Source of the DNA: Prevotella sp. UBA5387
Lineage (GTDB): Bacteria > Bacteroidota > Bacteroidia > Bacteroidales > Bacteroidaceae
Direction: 5' to 3'
NCBI GenBank assembly: GCA_002407775.1
Contig: DHOP01000007.1
Coordinates: 1 to 18,187 of the forward strand
Length of the DNA stretch: 18,187 bases
Positions 1 to 8,062 of this stretch are shown piece by piece. Both the position numbers and the translations under genes were made by a program. The notes under the pieces are model-generated. The model was not told the DNA's origin, did not search any database, and saw only the letters and a program-made list of their open reading frames with translations. How positions within the stretch are numbered: the stretch's first letter is position 1; every line of letters starts with the position of its first letter.

Positions 1-153
1 AAGTAAATCTGATATAAGTCACATCTCATTTTGACCATCATCTCATAGTCGATTGATGTACTAATCGCAAATTATATTTCGATTTCTCAGCTATCAATTC
101 TCACTCGATAGCAGGCCTTATGCGAATAGTCGGTTAGTATCATTTACAAAACA

Positions 154-172
154 TTATTCAGGCTATGAATAA
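154..172. repeat. Short inverted repeat downstream of groEL
   Basis: Perfect 7-base arms TTATTCA / TGAATAA flank a 5-base loop. It lies just beyond the groEL terminator. No T-run follows closely on either strand, so it is not a convincing terminator; function unknown. The rest of 1-180 shows no gene or other structure I can support. Confidence 0.3.
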
Positions 173-182
173 TACAATACAT

Positions 183-212
183 AAAAAAGGGTGTGCCAAA
201 AATGGCACACCC
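183..212 (-). terminator. Intrinsic terminator of groEL
   Basis: Perfect 10-bp inverted repeat GGGTGTGCCA / TGGCACACCC with an AAAA loop. Read on the minus strand, the direction of groEL, the stem is followed directly by six T (positions 188 to 183). It sits 28 bases past the groEL stop codon. This is a textbook rho-independent terminator for the groESL operon. Confidence 0.9.
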
Positions 213-240
213 CATAATAATACCTATTGAAGATTCCTAT

Positions 241-1863
241 TTACATCATGCCACCTTGGCCTGTGGGCATAACAGGAACATTCTCCTCTGGCTTGTCCAC
301 GATAAGGCACTCTGTGGTAAGGAACATACCTGCGATAGAAGCGGCATTCTCCAAAGCTACGCGAGCCACCTTGGCTGGGTCAATGACACCTGCAGCACGG
401 AGGTCTTCGTACTTGTCATAGCGTGCATTATAACCATAGTCTCCCTCGCCTTGGCGTACTTCGTTGACCACGACAGCACCCTCGCCACCAGCATTGGTTA
501 CGATTTGGCGAAGTGGTTCCTCGATGGCGCGGCACACGATGTTGATACCCGTCTGTTCGTCGGCAGTTTCGCCCTTGAGCTCAGCCAGACTTCCTTGTGC
601 GCGAATGTAGGTAGTACCACCACCGACAACAACACCTTCCTCAATGGCAGCGTGAGTTGCATGCAATGCATCGTCCACGCGATCCTTCTTCTCCTTCATC
701 TCAACCTCTGAGTTGGCACCTACGTAAAGTACGGCAACACCACCTGAAAGTTTGGCGAGACGCTCCTGAAGTTTCTCCTTGTCATAAGAGCTTGTGGTGT
801 TCTCAATCTCATTCTTGATCTGAGCAACACGGTCCTTGATGCTTTCCTTAGAACCAGCACCATCCACAACGGTAGTATTGTCCTTGGAAATAGTAACCTT
901 CTTGGCGGTTCCAAGCATCTCGAGTGTTGCCTGTTCAAGCTTCAAGCCCTTCTCCTCGCTGATCACTACACCACCAGTAAGCACTGCGATGTCCTCCAAC
1001 ATAGCCTTGCGACGGTCGCCAAAGCCAGGAGCCTTAACTGCACAAATCTTCAGTCCGGCGCGCAGACGGTTAACAACGAGCGTGGTTAGAGCCTCAGAGT
1101 CAACATCCTCGGCAATCACGAGCAATGGACGTCCGCTCTCAGCTGCTGGCTGAAGGATTGGCAAGAACTCCTTGAGGTTGCTAATCTTCTTGTCATAGAT
1201 CAGGATGTATGGGTTCTCCATCACACACTCCATCTTGTCAGCGTCGGTAACGAAGTAGCCGGACAGATAGCCGCGGTCAAACTGCATACCCTCTACAACG
1301 CCAATGCTGGTCTCACGAGTCTTGCTCTCCTCGATGGTGATCACGCCATCCTTTGATACCTTGCGCATAGCGTCAGCCAACAACTTGCCAATCTCAGGGT
1401 CGTTGTTTGCACTCACGGTGGCTACCTGCTCAATCTTATCGTAGTTGTCACCGACAATCTCAGAATGATCTTTGATGTATTCAACGACCTTGTTCACAGC
1501 CTTGTCGATACCGCGCTTCAAATCCATTGGGTTTGCACCGGCAGTGACATTCTTCAAGCCTTCGTTCACGATAGACTGTGCAAGAATAGTAGCTGTTGTG
1601 GTGCCATCACCTGCATCGTCACCTGTCTTGCTGGCAACGCTCTTTACGAGCTGTGCACCAGTGTTCTCAAATTTATCCTCAAGCTCAATCTCTTTGGCAA
1701 CAGACACACCGTCCTTGGTGATCTGGGGTGCACCAAACTTCTTCTCAATGACAACATTGCGACCTTTAGGACCGAGTGTTACTTTCACTGCGTTAGCAAG
1801 CTGATCAACGCCCTGCTTGAGCAGGTCGCGTGCTTCTGTATCAAATTTGATAATCTTAGACAT
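241..1863 (-). CDS. groEL: Chaperonin GroEL (60 kDa, Cpn60)
   Basis: Cytosolic group I chaperonin: an ATP-driven double ring of 14 subunits that folds client proteins under the GroES lid. The 540 residues match the usual family length (540-548). Visible hallmarks are the N-terminal VTLGPKGRNVV block (residues 28-38), the nucleotide-binding GDDAGDGTTT motif (81-90), and a glycine/methionine-rich C-terminal tail ending GQGGMM. The ATG at 1861-1863 gives the canonical MSKIIKFDTEA start. It lies 57 bases downstream of groES on the same strand and is followed by a strong terminator, so groES-groEL is a two-gene operon. Long open frames on the opposite strand are shadows of its biased codon use. 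Nothing looks truncated or unusual. Confidence 0.99.
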   Translation of the reverse strand: MSKIIKFDTEARDLLKQGVDQLANAVKVTLGPKGRNVVIEKKFGAPQITKDGVSVAKEIELEDKFENTGAQLVKSVASKTGDDAGDGTTTATILAQSIVNEGLKNVTAGANPMDLKRGIDKAVNKVVEYIKDHSEIVGDNYDKIEQVATVSANNDPEIGKLLADAMRKVSKDGVITIEESKTRETSIGVVEGMQFDRGYLSGYFVTDADKMECVMENPYILIYDKKISNLKEFLPILQPAAESGRPLLVIAEDVDSEALTTLVVNRLRAGLKICAVKAPGFGDRRKAMLEDIAVLTGGVVISEEKGLKLEQATLEMLGTAKKVTISKDNTTVVDGAGSKESIKDRVAQIKNEIENTTSSYDKEKLQERLAKLSGGVAVLYVGANSEVEMKEKKDRVDDALHATHAAIEEGVVVGGGTTYIRAQGSLAELKGETADEQTGINIVCRAIEEPLRQIVTNAGGEGAVVVNEVRQGEGDYGYNARYDKYEDLRAAGVIDPAKVARVALENAASIAGMFLTTECLIVDKPEENVPVMPTGQGGMM

Positions 1864-1920
1864 ATCTGTAATTCTTTTTAAATCCTTTAATTTCTTAATC
1901 TTTTAATATTACCATATTAA

Positions 1921-2193
1921 TTAATCCTCAACAACTGCGAGAATATCGCTCTGGCGCATCATGAGATACTTCTCGCCATCGCTTTCCAACTCAGTGCCCG
2001 AATATTTGCCATAGAGCACCTCATCCCCCTTTTTCAGAATCATCTTCTCATCCTTGGTACCCTCACCAACGGCAACAACTTTACCACGCTGTGGCTTTTC
2101 CTTTGCTGTATCAGGAATAATGATACCACCTACTTTCTCCTCAGCCTTTGCTGGAAGAACTAACACTCTGTCTGCTAATGGTTTAATTTTCAT
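1921..2193 (-). CDS. groES: Co-chaperonin GroES (10 kDa, Cpn10)
   Basis: Heptameric lid of the GroEL chamber, cytosolic. Length is 90 residues. The sequence starts MKIKPLADRVLV, followed by the mobile-loop region GGIIIPDTAKEKP that contacts GroEL, and later GDEVLYGKYSGTE and the C-terminal DILAVVED. The open frame extends upstream to 2307, but that extension (a Cys-rich stretch and FKTFKT) is unlike any GroES, so the ATG at 2191-2193 is the start. It is the first gene of the groES-groEL operon. The leader contains a duplicated TTTTAAACG motif (2211-2228), and a long inverted repeat lies about 105 bases upstream of the start. Regulation is probably heat-responsive, but no CIRCE element is seen. 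Confidence 0.98.
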   Translation of the reverse strand: MKIKPLADRVLVLPAKAEEKVGGIIIPDTAKEKPQRGKVVAVGEGTKDEKMILKKGDEVLYGKYSGTELESDGEKYLMMRQSDILAVVED

Positions 2194-2298
2194 AATAATA
2201 TTATTTAATGTTTTAAACGTTTTAAACGTATCCATCTTGTTATCAAGATTCACCGATTGCTTTACGAAAACCGTGCCAATACCGCAACATCCACAAAA

Positions 2299-2338
2299 AT
2301 GACACATCTGTCAGTCACGAGGCTGACAAATGTGTCAT
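2299..2338. promoter_or_regulatory. Long inverted repeat upstream of groES (operator or terminator)
   Basis: The arms ATGACACATCTGTCAG (2299-2314) and CTGACAAATGTGTCAT (2323-2338) are complementary over 16 bases with one mismatch and an 8-base loop. Read on the minus strand, the structure runs into TTTTTG. It could be a terminator for leftward transcription or an operator overlapping the groESL promoter. The position upstream of a heat-shock operon favours an operator, but this is inference. Confidence 0.5.
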
Positions 2339-2356
2339 ATCGCTTCCCTCGCCATA

Positions 2357-2468
2357 TATTATTAAGGAAGCTTACTTGAGTTAGTCGAAGATAATTGTTT
2401 GTATATTATGCACCATCCTCGTGATCAAGCAGCTAATATTGTTAAATCTCATCCTTCTATTTCAGAGG
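2357..2468 (+). repeat. 112-bp repeat, copy A (inverted copy at 18057-18168)
   Basis: Positions 2357-2468 match the reverse complement of 18057-18168 without gaps, with 7 mismatches in 112 bases (about 94% identity). The match begins at TATTATTAAGGAAGC and ends at AGAGG; the sequences flanking the two copies are unrelated. Both copies keep a short open frame containing the residues HPRDQA and NIVKSHPSI. However, four or five of the differences change residues, and copy A has no start codon for that frame, so coding is doubtful. It is probably a dispersed genomic repeat or a remnant of a mobile element end. Confidence 0.85.
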
Positions 2469-2588
2469 GTTGACTGCATCCGACTATCATCCTTACTCCC
2501 AGCATTTTGGACAATTCTGCACGTCGCAAGACCCTATTAATTATTCTAAAATTACATAGTGTTATTTCAATTCTTAATAGAAAAGTTG

Positions 2589-2596
2589 TATCTTTG
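2589..2596 (+). promoter_or_regulatory. Bacteroidetes -7 promoter element (TATCTTTG)
   Basis: Exact match to the Bacteroidetes housekeeping -7 consensus TAnnTTTG, 17 bases before the ATG of the PD40-type gene. No clean -33 TTTG is seen at the usual distance, though TTTC occurs near 2565. Confidence 0.6.
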
Positions 2597-2613
2597 TTAT
2601 CAAAACAAAAAGG

Positions 2614-3759
2614 ATGAAGTATCTGAAATCGCTTTTGCTAGCTGCCCTTATCTTGGCGCCTATGCTTGATGCACAGGCACAGAGCCAACGCAGCAAGACC
2701 AAGGCCAAGACCAGCAAGACGGTAGCTACGAAGACTAGCGAAGACCCCAGTGCCCGTTTGTTTCGCACCATGCTCCCCGCCACAGCGAAGGTTATGTTTG
2801 TTGACAGTATGGTGGTACCGAAGGCCAACTTCATGCAACATATTCCATTGCCTCCAGAAGCAGGCAGCATCTTTGTCAAGAATGACAGCAAGCAGGCCAC
2901 AACCATGGGACAATATGAGAACGGATTCCGTGACCGCAAGATTTTTGCTGTGGGGGACACGCTGAATTCTTTGCTATTAAATCAGACTCTTTTAGGCAAC
3001 GAGTGGAGCGATCCGCTGGCACTGGGGAACATCAGTGACAGAAGTTATATGTTGCAGAACTATCCTTACCTCTGCTCCGATGGCATTACACTGTTCTTCT
3101 CTGCTACGGGACCCAACAGCTTAGGGGGTCGTGACATCTTCATGACAGCCTACGACAGGGACAACACCAAGTGGTATGAACCTCAAAACTATGGAATGCC
3201 GTTCAATTCCACTGCCAACGACTACATGATGGTGATCGACGACCTTGACTCTCTGGGGTGGCTCGTGAGCGATCGTTTTCAAAAAGGCGATAGCGTCTGT
3301 ATCTACACTTTTGTCCCCACCACACCAAGGCAGGACTTTTCTGGCGATGACCTCGATAACAAAAAACTTGAAAGCTTGGCCAAAATCGATAGGATACAAG
3401 ACACATGGAAGTTTGGTGACAGAGCGGCTGCCATCCGAAGAGAGCGCGGACTACGCAATAGGAAAGAGACCGAGAACACTAATCAGGGCGTGCTCTTTAT
3501 TGTCAATGACGACATCGTGGTATCACCTGAGCATCTAAAGACTGCTGAAGGCCGCCGTCTTGCGCAGCAATGGCAGGAGTTGAAGACGATGATTGCCAAC
3601 ACTGAGGCCACTCTTGACCAGAAACGTGACCAGTATCATCAAAACCGAAGCGCTCAATTGGCCAAGGAAATACTGAGCTTGGAAAAAGACTATCAGCAGC
3701 AAAGACAAGATATTTACACTATTGAAAAGCAAATCAGAAGGTATGAACTGCAGCAATAA
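2614..3759 (+). CDS. Secreted PD40-type beta-propeller protein with C-terminal coiled coil
   Basis: 381 residues. The N-terminus is a signal peptide (MKYLKSLLLAALILA, predicted cut after AQA at residue 22), followed by a Lys/Thr-rich stretch (25-41), so the mature protein is exported to the periplasm or outer membrane. Residues about 130-235 carry PD40-like blades: a YPYLCSDG..LFFSA strand pair (150-164), GGRDIFMTAYD (171-181), and a following W..P block with WLVSDR (216-221). This layout is typical of the PD40 segments in Bacteroidetes OmpA/TolB-like envelope proteins. No OmpA peptidoglycan-binding domain follows. Instead residues about 310-378 are rich in Glu, Gln, Lys and Leu and should form a coiled coil. 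The role is probably envelope-associated; no enzyme activity is evident. It has its own -7 element. Confidence 0.75.
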   Translation: MKYLKSLLLAALILAPMLDAQAQSQRSKTKAKTSKTVATKTSEDPSARLFRTMLPATAKVMFVDSMVVPKANFMQHIPLPPEAGSIFVKNDSKQATTMGQYENGFRDRKIFAVGDTLNSLLLNQTLLGNEWSDPLALGNISDRSYMLQNYPYLCSDGITLFFSATGPNSLGGRDIFMTAYDRDNTKWYEPQNYGMPFNSTANDYMMVIDDLDSLGWLVSDRFQKGDSVCIYTFVPTTPRQDFSGDDLDNKKLESLAKIDRIQDTWKFGDRAAAIRRERGLRNRKETENTNQGVLFIVNDDIVVSPEHLKTAEGRRLAQQWQELKTMIANTEATLDQKRDQYHQNRSAQLAKEILSLEKDYQQQRQDIYTIEKQIRRYELQQ

Positions 3760-3827
3760 TTGACTGCCATATACATCGGATTCTACTTCGAAATACCTAA
3801 TAATACACACTAATTAATAGACATTTT

Positions 3828-4703
3828 ATGATGAATACTTATTTTGCAGAGTCAGAATTAATCTTCAACAGTGATGGTTCCATCTTTCACTTGCACCTAC
3901 ATCCAGAGGAATTGGCAGACAAGGTAATCCTCGTTGGCGACCCCGGTCGTGTGGATATGGTGGCCGCCTACTTCGACACCAAGGAGTGCGAAGCCGACAA
4001 TCGTGAGTTCCGGACCATAACTGGCACCTATAAAGGCAAACGCATCACCGTCCAAAGCACAGGCATTGGATGCGACAATATTGACATTGTGCTCAATGAA
4101 CTTGATGCATTAGCCAACATTGACTTTGCCACACGCACCGCTAAACCGGAGCACCGTTCACTGACGATCGTACGCGTGGGCACCTGTGGCGGTCTGCAGC
4201 CCAACGTGCCATCAGGCACCTACATCGCCACCGAGAAGAGCATCGGCTTTGACGGATTGCTCAACTTCTATGCAAACCGTGACAAGGTCTGCGACCTGGG
4301 GCTGGAAAAAGCATTCAAGGAGCACGTGGGATGGGACATGGCCATGGGCAATCCTTATGTGGCCATCAACGATAAGGAGCTTATCGACCGTATTGCCGGC
4401 GAAGACATGGTGCGCGGATATACCGTGGCATGTGGTGGTTTCTATGGTCCTCAGGGACGCCAACTGCGTCTCGGCCTCGCCGATCCGGAGCTGAACAAGA
4501 AGATTGAGACCTTTGAATATGAGGGAACGCGCATCACCAACTTCGAAATGGAGTCGAGTGCCATTGCCGGACTTTCTAGCCTTATGGGACACAAGGCACT
4601 GACCTGTTGCATGGTCATCGCCAATCGCGTGGCGCTCAAGGTTGAGAGCGACTATAAGAATGACATTGAGGGTCTCATCACTACTGTGCTAGATAGAATA
4701 TAA
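3828..4703 (+). CDS. udp: Nucleoside phosphorylase, uridine phosphorylase family
   Basis: Phosphorolytic cleavage of a nucleoside (most likely uridine) to the base and ribose-1-phosphate in pyrimidine salvage; cytosolic. The 291 residues show the NP-I family signatures in order: phosphate-binding GDPGR (37-41), STGIGCDN (77-84), RVGTCGG (116-122), and the nucleoside-binding FEMESSAI (239-246). At 291 residues it is longer than E. coli Udp (about 250), as is common for Bacteroidetes members. Two adjacent ATGs (3828 and 3831) could start it. It precedes mnmE on the same strand by 33 bases and may be cotranscribed. The exact substrate (uridine versus another nucleoside) cannot be fixed from sequence alone. 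Confidence 0.9.
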   Translation: MMNTYFAESELIFNSDGSIFHLHLHPEELADKVILVGDPGRVDMVAAYFDTKECEADNREFRTITGTYKGKRITVQSTGIGCDNIDIVLNELDALANIDFATRTAKPEHRSLTIVRVGTCGGLQPNVPSGTYIATEKSIGFDGLLNFYANRDKVCDLGLEKAFKEHVGWDMAMGNPYVAINDKELIDRIAGEDMVRGYTVACGGFYGPQGRQLRLGLADPELNKKIETFEYEGTRITNFEMESSAIAGLSSLMGHKALTCCMVIANRVALKVESDYKNDIEGLITTVLDRI

Positions 4704-4736
4704 ACTTTGATAACTGAGGAGGGAAGCGCCCTCAAG

Positions 4737-6125
4737 ATGAATAGATTGATTAATGACACGATTGTAGCTTTGGCTACTCCCGCAGGCGGTGCCATTGGTG
4801 TTGTGCGACTTAGTGGTCCCGACGCCATTGGCATCACTGCTGGTTTATTCCGTTCAGTCAACCCGAACTTCGATCTAAACGATGCCAAGGCTGGCACTGT
4901 ACACTATGGCCGGCTAGTAGATATCCAAGGTGAAGAAGTCGATGATGTGGTTGTTAGCCTTTATCGCGCACCGCATAGCTACACCGGCGAGGACAGCACG
5001 GAGATTAGTTGTCACGGATCTGCCTACATCCTTCAACAGGCTCTTCATGCGTGCATCGATGCTGGCGCGCGACAGGCAGCCCATGGCGAATATACGCAAC
5101 GCGCCTACCTCAATGGCAAAATGGACCTCTCACAGGCTGAGGCTGTGGCTGATCTAGTAGCCGCCAACAACCGTGCCACGCATCAACTGGCGCTCAGCCA
5201 ACTCAAGGGACACTTCAGTGGCGAACTGACCGCTCTGCGAGACCAACTTCTCAAAATGACAAGCCTCGTGGAACTGGAACTAGATTTCAGCGACCATGAG
5301 GAGTTGGAGTTTGCCGATCGTAGCGATTTAAAGGAGTTGGCACAGCGCATCGATGACCGCATCACTACCCTCGCCCACTCTTTCGAGATGGGCAATGCCC
5401 TAAAGAAAGGAATCCCTGTGGCCATCGTGGGCAAGACCAACGTGGGCAAGAGCACCCTGCTCAACCAACTACTCCATGAAGACCGCGCCATCGTCAGCGA
5501 CATTGACGGCACCACACGTGACGTCATCGAGGACACGCTCAATATCCACGACGTGACCTTCCGACTGATTGATACTGCCGGCATTCGCCATACCGCTGAC
5601 AAAGTGGAACGTATTGGCATCGAGCGTGCCTATCAAAAGCTTGACGAAGCAGTCATCGTGCTTTGGATGATCGATCGCCAACTCACCCCTGAAGAACTTG
5701 CAGACCTACAACAACGCACCGAAGGTAAAAAGGTTATCGTGCTTCGCAACAAGATAGACATTGCCGAATCACAAACAACTTCTTTCAATTATAATGACTT
5801 CCAACCATATTGCGAGCTAGCCATTAGTGCCAAGAAAAACATTGGCATAGCCGAATTGGAAGAGCATATCTATGCTGCCGCCGACATTCCCGAACTAAAC
5901 GAAAATTCCGTTATTGTCACCAATGCCCGCCATTACGAAGCCCTCACCCTGGCGAAGACCGCTATCGAGCACGTCCTTGAAGGCCTTTCGCTCGACCTCT
6001 CCGGTGACCTCCTTGCCGAAGACCTCCGCATCTGCCTCTCCGACCTTGGCGAAATCACTGGCGGTGCCATCACTTCACAAGAAACATTAAACAATATCTT
6101 CCAGCACTTTTGCATCGGCAAGTAA
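4737..6125 (+). CDS. mnmE: tRNA modification GTPase MnmE (TrmE)
   Basis: With MnmG it installs the aminomethyl-type modification on U34 of certain tRNAs; cytosolic, K+-activated GTPase. Length is 462 residues from the ATG at 4737. The frame opens earlier at a TTG (4707), but family members begin close to the NDTI.A.ATP block, so the ATG is preferred. An N-terminal tetrahydrofolate-binding domain is followed by the helical domain with an embedded G domain: P-loop GKTNVGKS (about 232-239), DGTTRD, DTAG (279-282), NKID (338-341) and SAKK. The protein ends in the essential CIGK motif (459-462). All key residues are present. It is followed by an intrinsic terminator and then the accessory island, so mnmE marks the island's chromosomal border. 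Confidence 0.98.
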   Translation: MNRLINDTIVALATPAGGAIGVVRLSGPDAIGITAGLFRSVNPNFDLNDAKAGTVHYGRLVDIQGEEVDDVVVSLYRAPHSYTGEDSTEISCHGSAYILQQALHACIDAGARQAAHGEYTQRAYLNGKMDLSQAEAVADLVAANNRATHQLALSQLKGHFSGELTALRDQLLKMTSLVELELDFSDHEELEFADRSDLKELAQRIDDRITTLAHSFEMGNALKKGIPVAIVGKTNVGKSTLLNQLLHEDRAIVSDIDGTTRDVIEDTLNIHDVTFRLIDTAGIRHTADKVERIGIERAYQKLDEAVIVLWMIDRQLTPEELADLQQRTEGKKVIVLRNKIDIAESQTTSFNYNDFQPYCELAISAKKNIGIAELEEHIYAAADIPELNENSVIVTNARHYEALTLAKTAIEHVLEGLSLDLSGDLLAEDLRICLSDLGEITGGAITSQETLNNIFQHFCIGK

Positions 6126-6164
6126 CTCATATCCAACAACTTAAAACATTTTAAAATAACTGCG

Positions 6165-6198
6165 AATAACCTGCTCATAATGAGTGGGTTATTTTTTT
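6165..6198 (+). terminator. Intrinsic terminator of mnmE
   Basis: AATAACC pairs with GGTTATT and an inner CTCAT pairs with ATGAG, separated by two TG mismatches; the stem runs into seven T (6192-6198). It lies 39 bases past the mnmE stop. Confidence 0.85.
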
Positions 6199-6370
6199 AA
6201 CACTTCATAATTGGTATTTGTTGGAACAAAAGTTTCAGCTTATTTTTGGCCCAAGTTTCATCCCTCTCGCTCAAATTCGAGCAACAGCTAAGAGAAAATT
6301 GTGATAGAAGGAACAAGTGAGACGCTGTGAGAATCACAACTCTGCGCCATTTGTAATTCACGGCACAAGC

Positions 6371-6407
6371 GTGAGACGCTGTGAGACGCTATGAGACGCT
6401 ATGAGAC
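6371..6407 (+). repeat. 10-bp tandem repeat array (RTGAGACGCT)
   Basis: Three complete head-to-tail units (GTGAGACGCT twice, then ATGAGACGCT) and a partial fourth (ATGAGAC), with a further exact GTGAGACGCT at 6317-6326. The 10-base period puts each unit about one helical turn from the next, on the same DNA face. The array ends 28 bases before the start of the multi-HTH gene, so it is a candidate operator or recombination-directionality site for that protein. Confidence 0.75.
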
Positions 6408-6435
6408 AAAAGTGTAGACTTAAACAGATACCTCG

Positions 6436-7974
6436 ATGGAAATAATAAAGCACTGTAAATGCTGCGGAAATCAGTTCATTGCGCACCGAATGGCAACGCT
6501 GTACTGTTCCAAAGCGTGCAACGCAAAGGCAACAAGGGTACGTAAGAAGAAAAGTATTCAGCAAGAATATCAAGAGCTCCAAAATGACTTGGAGTCGTCA
6601 ACTGAGTATTCTATCCCTAATGCGGAATATCTTAGCCCAATTCAAGCAGCAAAACTGCTTGGAGTGAGTCGTGCTACCATATATAGGTATGCACTCGCTG
6701 GAGTTATAAAAGCAGTGCAATTTAAGGGGCTTACCATAATCCGAAAATCTGACATTGGGAAGACCTTTGATAATGCGTCTGAGTATAAAAAAAGGATCGC
6801 ATTCAGTAAGAAAAAGGAAGATAGTGAGTACTATACAATCCGAGACATCAGTGAAAAGTATCATATAGGGAAAAAAGCTATATTGTCTCGTTGCGAACGA
6901 TACAGCATTCCCAAGGTTTATGATGGAAGAAACGTTTTCTTCAAAAAAGTATATGTCGATGCTCATTTTGCCGAGTTGATAGAAGAAATTGACTTGGCCA
7001 ACTATTATACGACCGAGCAACTAATGGAGAAACTATGCATGTCAAAACAGAATGTGCTGACCTTTGTTTATCGAAATAAGATTCCAAGAATAAGTCGTGG
7101 CCGTTTAGTCTACTATTCAAAAGTCCATATTGACAATTATAAACGCAGAGGTAATGATATCGATACAAACTGGTACACTTATGATGAAATAATAGAAAAG
7201 TATGGTTTGTCTGTGGATCAAATCAGCTATCAAATACGTCAAGAGAAAATAAAGACAGAAAAGCGCGGTAAGTTCACTATGATTTTCAGATCGGAGTTTG
7301 ATGAACAAATAATAAAAGGAAAGTTTGGCGACATTGAGCGAGACGAGAAGACTGGTAAATTCAATTTTGCCAATAATTCTCATCCAAAAGTGGTAATAAA
7401 GAATAAGACTGGTAATGTTGAAGCTCCTGAAACTCCTGATGGCTATTTTTCGACAGAGGAAATAAGCAAGAAGTACTCTATCAATATCAGGCATGTTCAA
7501 AAACTGACGAGAGAGGCAAGAATACCCAAAATATCACTGAAAGGATTCAACTTCTTTGAGATACCAAGTGTATTGGCTTTGTTTGGCTCCTCACAAATTA
7601 ATGATGGTGTCAAAGAATGGATTACTCCAGAGGAAATGGAAAAGCAATATAACATGACCCCCGTAGCCCGCCGTTCATTTACCCATCGTCATAAAATTCC
7701 GACCAAGGCTGAATATGGCAAAATATTCTACTCAAAGGAACATATAGACAAAGTCAAACATCTGGTCTTTAATGGCAAAGAAAATTACTACTCTGTTCAA
7801 GAAGTCATGGACAAGTATGAATTGACCAAGGACATGGTATTCTACTACTCTAATAAAAAGAAAGTTACCAAAGTAAAGTGCGGGCAACAAGTCTATCTTC
7901 TAAAGACAGAAATAGATGAATATATGGCTGAAAGAGCTCAAAACAGCGAATTACTGCCAATTACTGACGATTAA
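6436..7974 (+). CDS. Multi-HTH DNA-binding protein: zinc-binding-type N-terminus plus seven excisionase-like repeats
   Basis: 512 residues. A treble-clef-like metal site opens the protein: C7-x2-C10, then C24-x3-C28 in a YCSKAC context. After a Lys/Gln-rich linker come seven repeats of one pattern: aromatic-T/S-x2-(E/Q), a helix-turn-helix, then a basic or Gly turn and a hydrophobic strand ending in a helix (F/Y.K..ID). They lie at about 65-107, 132-176, 191-235, 247-292, 337-383, 395-440 and 451-497. The first (AAKLLGVSRATIYRYALAG) is a typical HTH_17 or excisionase winged helix; the others are diverged. A seven-fold array suggests binding to a long, repeated DNA target, and a 10-bp repeat array sits just upstream. 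It neighbours a decayed integrase, so an excisionase-like or regulatory role in a mobile element is likely but unproved. Confidence 0.75.
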   Translation: MEIIKHCKCCGNQFIAHRMATLYCSKACNAKATRVRKKKSIQQEYQELQNDLESSTEYSIPNAEYLSPIQAAKLLGVSRATIYRYALAGVIKAVQFKGLTIIRKSDIGKTFDNASEYKKRIAFSKKKEDSEYYTIRDISEKYHIGKKAILSRCERYSIPKVYDGRNVFFKKVYVDAHFAELIEEIDLANYYTTEQLMEKLCMSKQNVLTFVYRNKIPRISRGRLVYYSKVHIDNYKRRGNDIDTNWYTYDEIIEKYGLSVDQISYQIRQEKIKTEKRGKFTMIFRSEFDEQIIKGKFGDIERDEKTGKFNFANNSHPKVVIKNKTGNVEAPETPDGYFSTEEISKKYSINIRHVQKLTREARIPKISLKGFNFFEIPSVLALFGSSQINDGVKEWITPEEMEKQYNMTPVARRSFTHRHKIPTKAEYGKIFYSKEHIDKVKHLVFNGKENYYSVQEVMDKYELTKDMVFYYSNKKKVTKVKCGQQVYLLKTEIDEYMAERAQNSELLPITDD

Positions 7975-8062
7975 CCAGGAATGATAAAAGTGAATGGTAG
8001 GTCAGCATAGGAGCATTTAAGACTTTTGCACCAGAAAACAATAATTCAAAAACAAATATAAA

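Larger units (their letters stand above)
2194..2613. other. Divergent intergenic region between groES and the PD40 gene
   Basis: These 420 bases have no supported gene. From left to right they hold the groES leader with two direct TTTTAAACG units (2211-2228), a 16-bp-arm inverted repeat (2299-2338), one copy of the 112-bp repeat (2357-2468), an unremarkable AT-rich stretch, and a Bacteroidetes -7 element (2589-2596) for the rightward gene. A possible leftward -7 for groES is CATTTTTG read on the minus strand (2301 to 2294), one mismatch from TAnnTTTG. A TTTG lies upstream of it at 2330-2327, but at 25 bases the spacing is longer than usual, so this call is weak. Confidence 0.5.
6126..6435. 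other. Intergenic border between mnmE and the accessory island
   Basis: These 310 bases have no supported gene. They contain the mnmE terminator (6165-6198), a 7-base inverted repeat TTGTGAT (6299-6305) / ATCACAA (6333-6339), one isolated GTGAGACGCT (6317-6326) and the 10-bp tandem array (6371-6407). No TAnnTTTG promoter element is seen ahead of the HTH-array gene. The stretch is a plausible place for an integration site or integrase/excisionase binding sites, but no attachment-site duplication was identified. Confidence 0.4.

Noticed and set aside
193..711. Long plus-strand open frames opposite groEL (also 836-1153 and 1465-1881)
   Set aside because: They lie antisense to a certain groEL and their composition (Thr/Val/Leu/Ser-rich) is what reverse-reading its codons produces; no domain is visible.
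2194..2307. N-terminal extension of GroES to 2307
   Set aside because: The extra 38 codons do not resemble GroES, and the ATG at 2193 gives the canonical start and length.
4707..4736. TTG start ten codons upstream of MnmE
   Set aside because: Family members start just before the NDTI.A.ATP block and an ATG is available at 4737.
6317..6407. CRISPR array
   Set aside because: The units are only 10 bases, directly adjacent, with no spacers and no cas genes nearby.
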